From: Aneurinibacillus tyrosinisolvens | Lineage (GTDB): Bacteria > Bacillota > Bacilli > Aneurinibacillales > Aneurinibacillaceae | Direction of reading: 5' to 3' | Length of the DNA: 64,000 nucleotides | Assembly: GCF_001015055.1 (NCBI RefSeq) | Contig: NZ_BBWZ01000022.1 | Span: forward strand, 1-64,000 | Shown: positions 16,036 through 24,086 of the stretch, one piece after another | Layout: every line of letters starts with the position of its first letter | Position numbering within the stretch: position 1 is the first letter of the stretch | Position numbers and translations under genes: made by a program | The notes under the pieces: generated by a model | What the model was told of the DNA's origin: nothing | The model's input: the letters and a program-made list of their open reading frames with translations, nothing else | Database searches by the model: none

Positions 16036-17247
16036 ATGAGTGGAGAAGCGGTAGGTAATCCGCAGTGCTATGCCAGTAAGCAGAAACAGATAAACCGGCT
16101 TGTCGATGAGAATGCCGCCTGGTCCATTGCCGTTCGCCGGCATCTTCATCAATATCCGGAGCTTTCCCACCATGAATCTAAAACCGTTCAATATATCGGA
16201 CAGCAGCTGGATGAGATGGGGCTTGAAGTTCTTTCCTGCACGGGAAAGGACGCAGTCGCTTATATTGAAGGCAGCCGGCCCGGAAAAACAGTTGCCCTGC
16301 GTGCGGATATCGATGCGCTTCCGATACAGGAGGAGACAGGCCTTCCGTTTGCCTCTAAACTTGATGGGGTAATGCATGCGTGCGGGCATGATGGACATAC
16401 GGCCATTCTGCTTGGTGCGGCCAAAGCGTTATGCGGGATGCCGAATGATTTTGCCGGCCGCATTAAATTAATTTTTCAGCATGCGGAAGAAGTCGTGCCC
16501 GGAGGGGCGCGGGAACTTGTAGAAGCAGGTGTCCTTCAGGATGTGGATGCGATCTTTGGGCTTCACCTGTGGCAAAGCCTGGATGCCGAAATAGTTGGGG
16601 CATGTCCCGGGCCGATTATGGCAGGGGCTGATTCATTTACGATAAAGATATCCGGGACAGGCGGGCACGGTTCGATGCCCCACTTAACCATTGATCCGAT
16701 TGTTGTTGCCGCGCATCTGGTGACGCAGCTGCAAACCGTAGTCAGCCGCTCACTGAACCCGTTATACCCCGCTGTCGTCAGCGTCGGGCAAATTCATGCC
16801 GGTGATACGTATAATATTATTCCTGATACAGCTCTTATTGAGGGAACTGTTCGCTATTTCCATCCTGAGGTCAGGGAAGCAATACCCGATTTACTGGAAA
16901 GACTCGCCAACGGGACATGTTCTTCTTTCGGGGCCTCTTCCTCCTTTACGTATGTAAAGGGAGACCCTTCGGTAGTGAACGACTTCCAAATGAACAAGGT
17001 CGTGGAACAGGTTGCCGCTGAAGTTCTCGGTACCGATAAAGTGGTAACGGCGGAGCCAAGCATGGCGGGAGAGGACTTTTCTTATTATTTACAGAAAGTT
17101 GCCGGGGCTTATTTCTTTCTCGGCATGAAGGGGGAGGCTGCCCGGTATAGCCACCACCATCCGCGCTTTACGATTGATGAACGGATGCTTGCTCCAGGGA
17201 GTAAGCTGCTGGCGGGAATTGCACTTAACTATCTGTCCCATTCATAA
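16036..17247 (+). CDS. M20-family amidohydrolase
   Basis: The 403-residue metal-dependent amidohydrolase is of the M20D/IAA-amino-acid-hydrolase type, which cleaves N-acyl amino acids or related amides. In order: RRHLHQYPELSHHESKT, VALRADIDALPIQEETGLPF (metal-binding Asp), GVMHACGHDGHTAILLGAAK (metal His), FQHAEEVVPGGARELVEAG (catalytic Glu pair), GTGGHGSMPHLTIDPIV (dimerisation domain) and a C-terminal YSHHHPRFTIDE (metal His). The length is normal. Its ribosome binding site is inside a hairpin (15991-16029), suggesting translational control or overlap with a terminator. The substrate is unknown. Confidence 0.9.
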   Translation: MSGEAVGNPQCYASKQKQINRLVDENAAWSIAVRRHLHQYPELSHHESKTVQYIGQQLDEMGLEVLSCTGKDAVAYIEGSRPGKTVALRADIDALPIQEETGLPFASKLDGVMHACGHDGHTAILLGAAKALCGMPNDFAGRIKLIFQHAEEVVPGGARELVEAGVLQDVDAIFGLHLWQSLDAEIVGACPGPIMAGADSFTIKISGTGGHGSMPHLTIDPIVVAAHLVTQLQTVVSRSLNPLYPAVVSVGQIHAGDTYNIIPDTALIEGTVRYFHPEVREAIPDLLERLANGTCSSFGASSSFTYVKGDPSVVNDFQMNKVVEQVAAEVLGTDKVVTAEPSMAGEDFSYYLQKVAGAYFFLGMKGEAARYSHHHPRFTIDERMLAPGSKLLAGIALNYLSHS

Positions 17248-17372
17248 TTCGGACGGGAGAATGGCAGGATTAGTAACGGATGCTGATGGAGCATATGAGC
17301 ACCCTATAGGATGGGGAGAAGCATGCCGCTAGCGGTGTAGTGTGCATCCCACTATTTCCAGGGGGGATTATT

Positions 17373-17594
17373 ATGCCAGAAGTTAAGTGCAGTGTTGCCA
17401 ATTGTACGTACTGGGCGCAGGGAAATAATTGTGCTGCTGAAGCGATTATGGTAGATATTGACCAGCATGCGAACGCCAATTTTAAAGAGGAAATTGGGGA
17501 AATTGGATACGAAGTCGATACCGATCATAAAGACAATGCGTCGAATTCAAGCCAAACTTGCTGCCATACGTTTATGCCTAGAAGTAAACGATAA
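17373..17594 (+). CDS. DUF1540 cysteine-rich small protein
   Basis: The product is 73 residues, starting MPEVKCSVANCTYWAQGNNC, the DUF1540 metal-binding-like motif C-x4-C-x-Y-W-x2-G-N-x-C. A second Cys cluster, SQTCCHTFMPRSK, is at the C-terminus. A GGGGGGA site precedes the ATG. DUF1540 proteins are common in spore-forming Firmicutes; the function is not established. A strong terminator follows. Confidence 0.85.
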   Translation: MPEVKCSVANCTYWAQGNNCAAEAIMVDIDQHANANFKEEIGEIGYEVDTDHKDNASNSSQTCCHTFMPRSKR

Positions 17595-17601
17595 AAAAAG
17601 C

Positions 17602-17634
17602 GGAAGGGAAATCAGCACGGTTGATTTCCCTTCC
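17602..17634 (+). terminator. Intrinsic terminator of the DUF1540 gene
   Basis: A perfect 13-bp stem, GGAAGGGAAATCA / TGATTTCCCTTCC, with a short loop and TTATTTT downstream. Confidence 0.85.
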
Positions 17635-17720
17635 TTATTTTACATCGTTATTTGCCCTCGTTTTACGGATACTATAACTACCCTGATTGAAAATTATAAG
17701 GGAACGAGGGATGCGCGACG

Positions 17721-18059
17721 ATGAAAGAAGAAGAACGCCGCAACAATGTCATCTACTTTCGTGAAGAAACGGCAAGCGAAATCGCACCTGGCACTTCTGT
17801 CTCTATGGGTCGTACCCGGCAGGCAAAGCAGCAGCAGAGGCAGCAGCAAAGGGAACGGAGGGAAGGTGCAGGACTGGGGATGCTCGGTCTCATCCTCGCC
17901 ATCCTCGCGTTTTTCATGATGCCGCTTCTGATGGGGATTTCCGGGTTTATCATCGGCCTTGTAGCCGCCACACGGGGAGCGACAGGTACAGGCGGGTGGG
18001 CCATGGGCTTATCGGCCGCAGCTGTCCTTCTAACCCTCTTTTTGCGTCCTTTTTATTAG
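17721..18059 (+). CDS. Small membrane protein of unknown function
   Basis: The product is 112 residues. The first half is charged, with a Gln/Arg-rich stretch (RQAKQQQRQQQRERRE). The second half has two to three hydrophobic helices (GLGMLGLILAILAFFMMPLL, GISGFIIGLVAATRGATGTG and a final segment). The membrane part resembles small DUF4190-like proteins, but I cannot assign a family. It has its own terminator and stands alone. Confidence 0.65.
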   Translation: MKEEERRNNVIYFREETASEIAPGTSVSMGRTRQAKQQQRQQQRERREGAGLGMLGLILAILAFFMMPLLMGISGFIIGLVAATRGATGTGGWAMGLSAAAVLLTLFLRPFY

Positions 18060-18069
18060 GGTATATGCA

Positions 18070-18098
18070 GGCCAGGTCTGGCGGACCTGGCCTTTTTT
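18070..18098 (+). terminator. Intrinsic terminator between convergent genes
   Basis: GGCCAGGTC (18070-18078) and GACCTGGCC (18084-18092), followed by TTTTTT. It ends at the stop codon of the leftward XRE-cupin gene. Confidence 0.85.
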
Positions 18099-18661
18099 CA
18101 GGTCTTTAATGCGGGATAATAAATAACCACTTGAATACGAGCCTGGGCCTTAGACTCGTTCCTATATTCGTGCGGGGCATCAGAAGGAAAGCGAATGGCA
18201 TTTCCTTCCTCTACTGTATAGGTTTCTCCTCCGAGCATCAGGTTCAACGTGCCGTGGGAAACGATGACATATTCCTGGACGCCGGGGCTGTGTGCTTCGG
18301 AATAATGGATGCAGCCAGGATCCAGGTCAATGGTGTACACTTCAAAACGTTTCTCCTGGTCAAATGGAAATAATGTGTACACCTTATACGCACCCCCTTC
18401 TTCAACTACCGGAGGGATTTCGTCCAACCTGACAACGGAAATGGAGGGGGCTTCCTGTTCAACTAAGGAAGAAAAGGAAATCCGCATCCCGTTCGCAATT
18501 TTCCAAAGAGTGGTAACCGTAGGGTTGGACTCCCCACGTTCGATTTGCCCTAACATTGCTTTGCTTACACCTGTAATCTCCGCTAATTTGTCCAGGCTAA
18601 GCCCCCGGCCCTTTCGGATGCGGTGCAGATTTTTGCCGATTTTAATATGGACCTGTTCCAT
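18098..18661 (-). CDS. XRE-family regulator with cupin domain
   Basis: The 187-residue product has an N-terminal helix-turn-helix (KNLHRIRKGRGLSLDKLAEI, TGVSKAMLGQIERGESNPTV) and a C-terminal cupin (about 110-180: CIHYSEAHSPGVQEYVIVSH, then GNAIRFPSDAPHEYRN). This is the architecture of PuuR/SinR-like regulators that sense small metabolites through the cupin. It is divergent from azlCD across an 81-nt region with an inverted repeat, so it probably controls azlCD and itself. Confidence 0.92.
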   Translation of the reverse strand: MEQVHIKIGKNLHRIRKGRGLSLDKLAEITGVSKAMLGQIERGESNPTVTTLWKIANGMRISFSSLVEQEAPSISVVRLDEIPPVVEEGGAYKVYTLFPFDQEKRFEVYTIDLDPGCIHYSEAHSPGVQEYVIVSHGTLNLMLGGETYTVEEGNAIRFPSDAPHEYRNESKAQARIQVVIYYPALKT

Positions 18662-18688
18662 AGCAGGAACTCACCTCGTTAGTTGTTT

Positions 18689-18717
18689 ACTATAACGCAC
18701 ATATAATATATTATAGT
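18689..18717. promoter_or_regulatory. Promoter/operator between the XRE regulator and azlC
   Basis: ACTATAA (18689-18695) and TTATAGT (18711-18717) form an inverted repeat with a 15-nt spacer, overlapping a TATAAT (18702-18707). The position between divergent regulator and target fits an operator. Confidence 0.45.
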
Positions 18718-18742
18718 ATACAAAAACGGAGGAGGAAAATCC

Positions 18743-19495
18743 ATGAGAACACAAGCCGCATTGACAGACAGAGAAAGGGATGCTTCCCCGAATTCGCTTG
18801 GCTTTGGACAGGGGTGCAAGTCCGCGGTTCCAATTGCTGTTGGCTATATACCGATTGCGATTGCGTTTGGCCTGCTCGCCAAATCTTCAGGCGTGCCTAA
18901 TTATATAAGCGTCATGATGTCATTTTTTATTTTTGCGGGTGCAAGCCAGTTTGTCGGAGCGAATTTGCTTGCGGTGGGGGCTACATATGGAGAAATCATT
19001 TTGACTACGTTTATCTTGAATTTGCGCCATTTTCTTATGACAGCTTCCATCGCGCAGAGAGTTGACCAAGGGACGTCAAAGAAATGGATGGCTTTGCTTG
19101 CCTTCGGGGTTACAGATGAAACATTTACCGTCGCAGCGCTTAGGAAAGAGAGCAGGTTGCCGAAAGAATTCGTGTTCGGTTTAAATATAACCTCGTTTGC
19201 CGCATGGAATGCAGGAACGTGGGTCGGAGTGTTCCTTGCAGCGGGTTTGCCGGCTTCCGTTCAAGAGAGTATGGGAATTGCGCTGTACGCCATGTTCATC
19301 GGCTTGCTTGTTCCATCACTGCGAACGTCGCGTCCTGTGCTCATCGTATGTATTCTATCTGTCGCCATCCATTCACTGCTGTATTGGGTTCCCGTTTTTG
19401 CCGGATTGTCGACAGGCTGGAGGATTATTATTTCAACGATTCTTGCTGCTGGCGCAGGTGCGGTATTGTTTTCGGAGGAGGGAAATGAATCATGA
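18743..19495 (+). CDS. azlC: Branched-chain amino acid exporter large subunit AzlC
   Basis: The 250-residue membrane protein forms, with AzlD, an exporter of branched-chain amino acids and analogues. It shows the family core GQGCKSAVPIAVGYIPIAIA-like start, FFIFAGASQFVGANLLAVGA, LTTFILNLRHFLMTASIA and FGVTDETFTVAAL. The start follows GGAGGAGG. The stop overlaps the azlD start by 4 nt (ATGA), indicating translational coupling. Likely regulated by the divergent XRE-cupin protein. Confidence 0.95.
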   Translation: MRTQAALTDRERDASPNSLGFGQGCKSAVPIAVGYIPIAIAFGLLAKSSGVPNYISVMMSFFIFAGASQFVGANLLAVGATYGEIILTTFILNLRHFLMTASIAQRVDQGTSKKWMALLAFGVTDETFTVAALRKESRLPKEFVFGLNITSFAAWNAGTWVGVFLAAGLPASVQESMGIALYAMFIGLLVPSLRTSRPVLIVCILSVAIHSLLYWVPVFAGLSTGWRIIISTILAAGAGAVLFSEEGNES

Positions 19496-19806
19496 ACCTA
19501 CAATTGATTTTACTTGTCGCCGCTATGGGGGCGGTTACCTATATTCCCCGTATGGTCCCCATGGTATTGCTGCAGAACGTTCAACTGCCGCCGTTTCTGT
19601 ACCGTTTTTTTCGTTTTATCCCGTTCGCTGCACTAGGTGCTCTGATTTTCCCCGGTATATTGTTCTCCACAGGGGATAATAACATAGACTCCGGAATTGT
19701 GGGGACGATTGTCTGTGCAGCGCTCGCTTTTTTCCGGTTAAACGTCATGCTGGTTGTTCTTGGCGGGATTGCTGCTGTGTTTTTGTGGGAAATGTTCATA
19801 CAATGA
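19492..19806 (+). CDS. azlD: Branched-chain amino acid exporter small subunit AzlD
   Basis: The product is 104 residues with four hydrophobic helices. AVTYIPRMVPMVLLQNVQLP and YRFFRFIPFAALGALIFPGI match the AzlD family (T-x-x-P-R). It overlaps azlC by 4 nt and is the partner subunit of the exporter. Confidence 0.93.
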   Translation: MNLQLILLVAAMGAVTYIPRMVPMVLLQNVQLPPFLYRFFRFIPFAALGALIFPGILFSTGDNNIDSGIVGTIVCAALAFFRLNVMLVVLGGIAAVFLWEMFIQ

Positions 19807-19872
19807 AACCGGAAGCTTTCCCATTACGTATAATATACAAAAGTACGGGACAGCAAAGGGGGCATAAATACA

Positions 19873-20982
19873 TTGGCTGGAAGAAGAAATAAAGGCGGCA
19901 GGAATTGGAAAACAGCCGGGGGGATCCTCGGAGTTCTCGCCCTATTTGGAAGTAAATTAAAGTTCCTGCTTCCTTTGCTCAAATTCGGTAAGTTTGGTGC
20001 GACCATCTGGACGATGGTTCTATCCGTTGGGGCTTATATGCTCATTTATCCATGGAGTTTTGCACTTGGACTTGTCATTATGCTTTTTATACATGAAATG
20101 GGGCATGTATGGGCTGCCAAAAGAAAAAAATTACCTGTCTCGGCTCCGGCGTTTATTCCATTTCTGGGCGCTTTGATATCCATGAAAAAACAGCCGCAAA
20201 ATGCCGAGGTTGAGGCGTATATCGCACTCGGCGGCCCGCTGATAGGCACGCTTGGAGCACTGGCCGCTCTTCTTATCGGGCTCGCAACGGATCATCCTGT
20301 GTTTTATGCGGTGGCCATGATTGGCTTTTTTCTTAATTTAATTAACCTGCTTCCGATTCATCCGCTGGATGGGGGAAGGATTGTTACGGCCATCTCGCGC
20401 TGGCTATGGGTCGTCGGTTTAATCGGCGGGCTTATCGTGATTCTTTATTTAAAGGCGCTCATCTTTCTCATTTTCTGGGCACTGTTCGCCTGGGAACTTT
20501 ACAACAAGTATGTAAGGAAGAAGGGAAGAAAAAAGGTGGAGGCTCCCTTCCAGCGGGAGAGGTTTATGCTGAGTGTTCCGGTTCAGCGTTTTGAGGAGAA
20601 TGGTATGTTTATTCCGGCAGCCGAACACCAGAGGCCTCTGCCATTTGTACAAGTCGGTGACGTACGCGAGAAAGAAGAAAAGCTTGTAATCGGCTATCCC
20701 GGCTTTGAGACGCTTGCGCAAATCCCTTTCAACCGGGGACTGGTACAGCAGGTCGCTCTTCAGCAATCCGCAGTGTCTGGTGACGTCGTGCAAATGACGC
20801 TCTTGCTCGGATACGAGCCGTACGTGGAATATCAAGGAATGATTAAAGAAGAGCCTTATTACGAAGTTCCACGGCGCACCCGCTGGGCCTATGGTTTCGT
20901 TTACTTCGGATTAGCCGCTGTACTTGGCCTGTTAATGTATTATACAAGCATAAGCATACCGACCCCTCCGCTCGCCGGATAG
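19873..20982 (+). CDS. Site-2 protease family membrane metalloprotease
   Basis: The product is 369 residues with a TTG start (AAAGGGGG upstream). After a basic start there is a membrane segment containing the zinc motif LFIHEMGHVWAAK (H-E-x-x-H) and a second motif NLLPIHPLDGGRIVTAIS (metal Asp), about 90 residues apart, as in S2P/M50 enzymes. The C-terminal third is a cytoplasmic or extracytoplasmic beta-rich domain ending in a further helix (YFGLAAVLGLLMYYTSI). Such proteases cut substrates within the membrane; here there is no sigma or anti-sigma gene nearby, so the substrate is unknown. Confidence 0.88.
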   Translation: MAGRRNKGGRNWKTAGGILGVLALFGSKLKFLLPLLKFGKFGATIWTMVLSVGAYMLIYPWSFALGLVIMLFIHEMGHVWAAKRKKLPVSAPAFIPFLGALISMKKQPQNAEVEAYIALGGPLIGTLGALAALLIGLATDHPVFYAVAMIGFFLNLINLLPIHPLDGGRIVTAISRWLWVVGLIGGLIVILYLKALIFLIFWALFAWELYNKYVRKKGRKKVEAPFQRERFMLSVPVQRFEENGMFIPAAEHQRPLPFVQVGDVREKEEKLVIGYPGFETLAQIPFNRGLVQQVALQQSAVSGDVVQMTLLLGYEPYVEYQGMIKEEPYYEVPRRTRWAYGFVYFGLAAVLGLLMYYTSISIPTPPLAG

Positions 20983-20984
20983 AG

Positions 20985-21028
20985 AAAAGGGATAGCGCTT
21001 CACAGCCTTTGTAATCGCTATCCCTTTT
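20985..21028. terminator. Intrinsic terminator after the site-2 protease gene
   Basis: AAAAGGGATAGCG (20985-20997) and CGCTATCCCTTTT (21016-21028), a 13-bp stem with T-run. It can serve both this gene and the leftward small gene ending at 21053. Confidence 0.85.
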
Positions 21029-21052
21029 TCTTGTTTTGTAATTGTGTGTGCA

Positions 21053-21205
21053 TTATCCGTTGTATACTTCTGTTAAAAATACATCGGTATCTAAGCGTTC
21101 AAACCCGTCGCGCGTTCCTGATTGCATAGCCTTCAATTCACGCTGCAGACGGGCAATTTCCGCCTCCATTTTTTGTAGTTTTTCTACTTTAACTAAAACT
21201 GTCAT
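21053..21205 (-). CDS. Small coiled-coil protein of unknown function
   Basis: The product is 50 residues, MTVLVKVEKLQKMEAEIARL followed by QRELKAMQSGTRDGFERLDT and an acidic end. It starts at 21205 with AAGGAGAG upstream; an upstream extension to 21253 lacks a site. A heptad pattern suggests a short coiled coil. I do not recognise a family. Confidence 0.6.
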   Translation of the reverse strand: MTVLVKVEKLQKMEAEIARLQRELKAMQSGTRDGFERLDTDVFLTEVYNG

Positions 21206-21558
21206 GTTTAATCTCTCCTTGTTATTATAATATTCTGATAAATGATAGCTCAATTCATATCCGACACTATAATTAGTTCCGGATAAAATATATCATTTAT
21301 TTATAATTTATTGAAAACTATAATAACAGCCCAGAAAACCTTTGTAAATAGGGTTTATTAATGTAAGCGTTTTCAAAGTAAAAGAAATTTTAGAAAATTT
21401 AATTTTATGTTACGAACGTATATTTAGACGTCAGGATGGGCTGAGAAGATTCACCAAACAAAAACAAATGTGGTATGATAGAATTTGAACTTTTTAAGGA
21501 TTGTACGGGTAATACTATAATAGACATGGAAATTAAAAGAAGGTAAGAAGGGAAAAAA
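21206..21558. other. Intergenic region before nifZ
   Basis: About 350 nt, very AT-rich between 21220 and 21420, with no gene seen. A TATAAT at 21516-21521 may be the -10 of the nifZ-thiI transcript; no convincing -35 is placed at proper distance. Confidence 0.4.
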
Positions 21559-22713
21559 ATGATTTATTTTGATAATAGCGCAACGACAGTTCCATACCCC
21601 GATGTAGTGAAAGCATTCAGTGATGTGTCGGTGAAGTATTTCGGCAACCCCTCCTCTCTCCATGACCTCGGCTCGAAGGCTGCCGGCCTGCTGGAGCAGT
21701 CAAGGAAGGTGGCAGCTGATTGCCTGGGGGCAGCACCGGGTGAAATTATTTTTACGTCCGGAGGAACCGAAAGCAATAACACGGCTTTGAAAGGAATCGC
21801 CTGGCAGCACCGCGGCAGGGGCAAGCATATTATTACAAGCAGCATTGAGCATGCCTCGGTTTATGAAACGTGCAAACAACTGGAAGAGATGGGCTATGAG
21901 GTTACCTACCTGCCAACAGACGAGCGGGGGAGAGTAAACCCTGCAGATGTCCAAAGTGCGCTGCGTGATGATACAATTCTTGTTTCGATTATGTTTGTCA
22001 ACAGTGAGCTGGGAACTGTGCAGCCTATTGCGGAAATCGGAGAAATTCTTTCCCGCCACCCGAAGGTTTTCTTTCATGTAGATGCCGTGCAGGGATACGG
22101 TAAGCTTCCGGTAACGCCTGCTGTATGGCATGTGGATTTGCTTTCCCTATCCGCCCATAAATTCCACGGAATAAGAGGGTGCGGGTTATTGTATATACGC
22201 CGGGGTGTTTCGATTGCTCCGCTCATTGTCGGGGGTGGACAGGAAAGCGGCCTCAGGTCCGGGACGGAAAACCTCCCGGGCATTGTTGCCATGGCAAAAG
22301 CGATGCGTATGCAGCAACAACAGCTCTCCGAGAACAGCACCCAGATGGCAAAACTCAGAAAGCGTCTTATTAAGAAACTCGCTGACCTTCCCTATTGCCA
22401 TTTTAATGGTCCTGGAAAAGAGGATGAGTTTGCTGCTCCGCATATTGTTAACTTTTCCTTCCCGGGGATTAAGGCAGAGGTTGTGCTGCATACGCTTGAA
22501 AAAGAAGGGATTTATATATCGACCCGTTCCGCCTGTTCGTCGAAAAGCGGGAAGCCTTCCAGGGTGCTCCTTGCGGCAGGCCTCGATACAGAGAAGGCGG
22601 TTGCCGCCCTTCGCGTTAGCTTCTCGGCGGCTAACACCGAAGCAGAAGTTGATCGTTTCGCGCAGATTATAAGCGAAACGGTGCCAAATCTAGCAAAGAT
22701 AATGAGGGTGTAA
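21559..22713 (+). CDS. nifZ: Cysteine desulfurase NifZ (for ThiI)
   Basis: NifZ is a PLP cysteine desulfurase that supplies persulfide sulfur to ThiI for 4-thiouridine in tRNA. The 384-residue product begins MIYFDNSATTVPYPDVVKAF, with FTSGGTESNN (cofactor phosphate), LSLSAHKFHGIRGCG (PLP lysine near 201) and STRSACSSKSGKPSRVLLAA (catalytic Cys near 326). It is upstream of thiI with a 4-nt gap, the standard Bacillales pair, which sets it apart from general SufS or IscS enzymes. Confidence 0.95.
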   Translation: MIYFDNSATTVPYPDVVKAFSDVSVKYFGNPSSLHDLGSKAAGLLEQSRKVAADCLGAAPGEIIFTSGGTESNNTALKGIAWQHRGRGKHIITSSIEHASVYETCKQLEEMGYEVTYLPTDERGRVNPADVQSALRDDTILVSIMFVNSELGTVQPIAEIGEILSRHPKVFFHVDAVQGYGKLPVTPAVWHVDLLSLSAHKFHGIRGCGLLYIRRGVSIAPLIVGGGQESGLRSGTENLPGIVAMAKAMRMQQQQLSENSTQMAKLRKRLIKKLADLPYCHFNGPGKEDEFAAPHIVNFSFPGIKAEVVLHTLEKEGIYISTRSACSSKSGKPSRVLLAAGLDTEKAVAALRVSFSAANTEAEVDRFAQIISETVPNLAKIMRV

Positions 22714-22717
22714 CTAC

Positions 22718-23920
22718 ATGCAATATGAACATATTCTAATCCGTTATGGAGAGCTTGCACTAAAGAAACGAAACCGGGGCGAGTTTGAAACACAGCTCAT
22801 CCGGAATATAAAAAAAAGCATTAAGGGTTACCCGAAAGTCCAGGTCATAAGAACATACGGCAGGCTTTATCTCGCATTAAACGGTGAACCCTACGAACAA
22901 ATCGAGCAAAAATTAAAGAAGGTTTTTGGGATTCATTCATTCAGCCCGACCCGGTTCCTCCATTCCTTTGAGCTGGAGGATATTGAAGCTGCGGCGCTGG
23001 AAGTACTGCGGGATGTCCAGCCGATTCCGCGAACCTTCAAAGTTATCGTAAAGCGGCCAAATAAGCAGTTCCCCCACCGGTCCCAGGAGATGAACCGCAT
23101 GCTGGGGGGCCATATTCTGAGAAATATAGAAAACCTGTCCGTAGACGTACACGAACCGGACGTAGAGCTTCGCGTTGAGATACGAGTCGAAGGGATTTTT
23201 GTTTCCTGCCGGACCATTCCGGGCATGGGCGGGCTTCCGACAGGAAGCAGCGGAAAAGCGATGCTTATGCTCTCCGGGGGAATCGACAGCCCGGTCGCGG
23301 GCTGGATGACGATGAAGCGTGGTGTTCGAATTGAAGGAGTCCACTTTCACAGCTACCCGTTCACTTCAGAACGGGCAAAACAGAAAGTAATCGACCTTGC
23401 GCGCATTCTTACCGAATATAGCGGGGGCATGAAGCTTCATATCGTACCTTTTACAGAAATCCAAACAAAAATTAGAGAGAAATGCCCGGAGCATTATACA
23501 ATCACGATTATGCGCCGGTTTATGATGAGAATTACGGAGCGGCTAGCCCAAAAACACGGCGCTCTTGCTATTGCAACAGGAGAAAGCCTTGGCCAGGTAG
23601 CCTCGCAGACGATGGAGAGCATGCGTACGATTAACGATGTTGTGAATATACCGGTAATTAGGCCGCTTGTTGCGATCGATAAGGAAGAGACGATCATAAT
23701 CTCACGGCGGATTGAGACGTACGAAACGTCGATTCTCCCGTTCGAGGACTGTTGTACCGTTTTTGTGCCAAAATCGCCGGTAACGAAGCCGAAGCCTGAG
23801 CTTGCCGAGAAATATGAACGGGAACTTGATATTGAACAATTAGTTGAAGACGCCGTTAACGGTGTTGAAAGTTTGTGGATTGACCCATCCGCACCTGAAG
23901 AAAACCACGAGTTTTTTTAA
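22718..23920 (+). CDS. thiI: tRNA 4-thiouridine synthetase ThiI
   Basis: ThiI adenylates U8 of tRNA and transfers sulfur delivered by NifZ. The 400-residue product has an N-terminal ferredoxin-like and THUMP region (about 1-165), then the PP-loop ATP motif MLSGGIDSPVAGWMTMKRG (about 185-203), and EDCCTVFVPKSPVTKPK with the conserved Cys near the end. The C-terminal rhodanese domain of the enterobacterial enzyme is absent, as usual in Firmicutes. Cotranscribed with nifZ; a bidirectional terminator lies downstream. Confidence 0.96.
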   Translation: MQYEHILIRYGELALKKRNRGEFETQLIRNIKKSIKGYPKVQVIRTYGRLYLALNGEPYEQIEQKLKKVFGIHSFSPTRFLHSFELEDIEAAALEVLRDVQPIPRTFKVIVKRPNKQFPHRSQEMNRMLGGHILRNIENLSVDVHEPDVELRVEIRVEGIFVSCRTIPGMGGLPTGSSGKAMLMLSGGIDSPVAGWMTMKRGVRIEGVHFHSYPFTSERAKQKVIDLARILTEYSGGMKLHIVPFTEIQTKIREKCPEHYTITIMRRFMMRITERLAQKHGALAIATGESLGQVASQTMESMRTINDVVNIPVIRPLVAIDKEETIIISRRIETYETSILPFEDCCTVFVPKSPVTKPKPELAEKYERELDIEQLVEDAVNGVESLWIDPSAPEENHEFF

Positions 23921-24027
23921 CATTGAACTGCACGAAGGAATTGATTTTTGATGTTCCGACTCTCATGTTTTCCGTTAGTCGTGTAATGACGCTCCTGCCC
24001 GGTTATCCGTTCAGATGCATAAAAAAG

Positions 24028-24050
24028 AGAGCCGCTTATGCGGCTCTTTT
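24028..24050. terminator. Bidirectional terminator between thiI and phaC
   Basis: AGAGCCGC (24028-24035) and GCGGCTCT (24040-24047) with A-run and T-run on the two sides; serves the convergent thiI and phaC transcripts. Confidence 0.85.
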
Positions 24051-24086
24051 GCAATAACGAAAGGGTCTTATTTTCCAATAAAAAGC

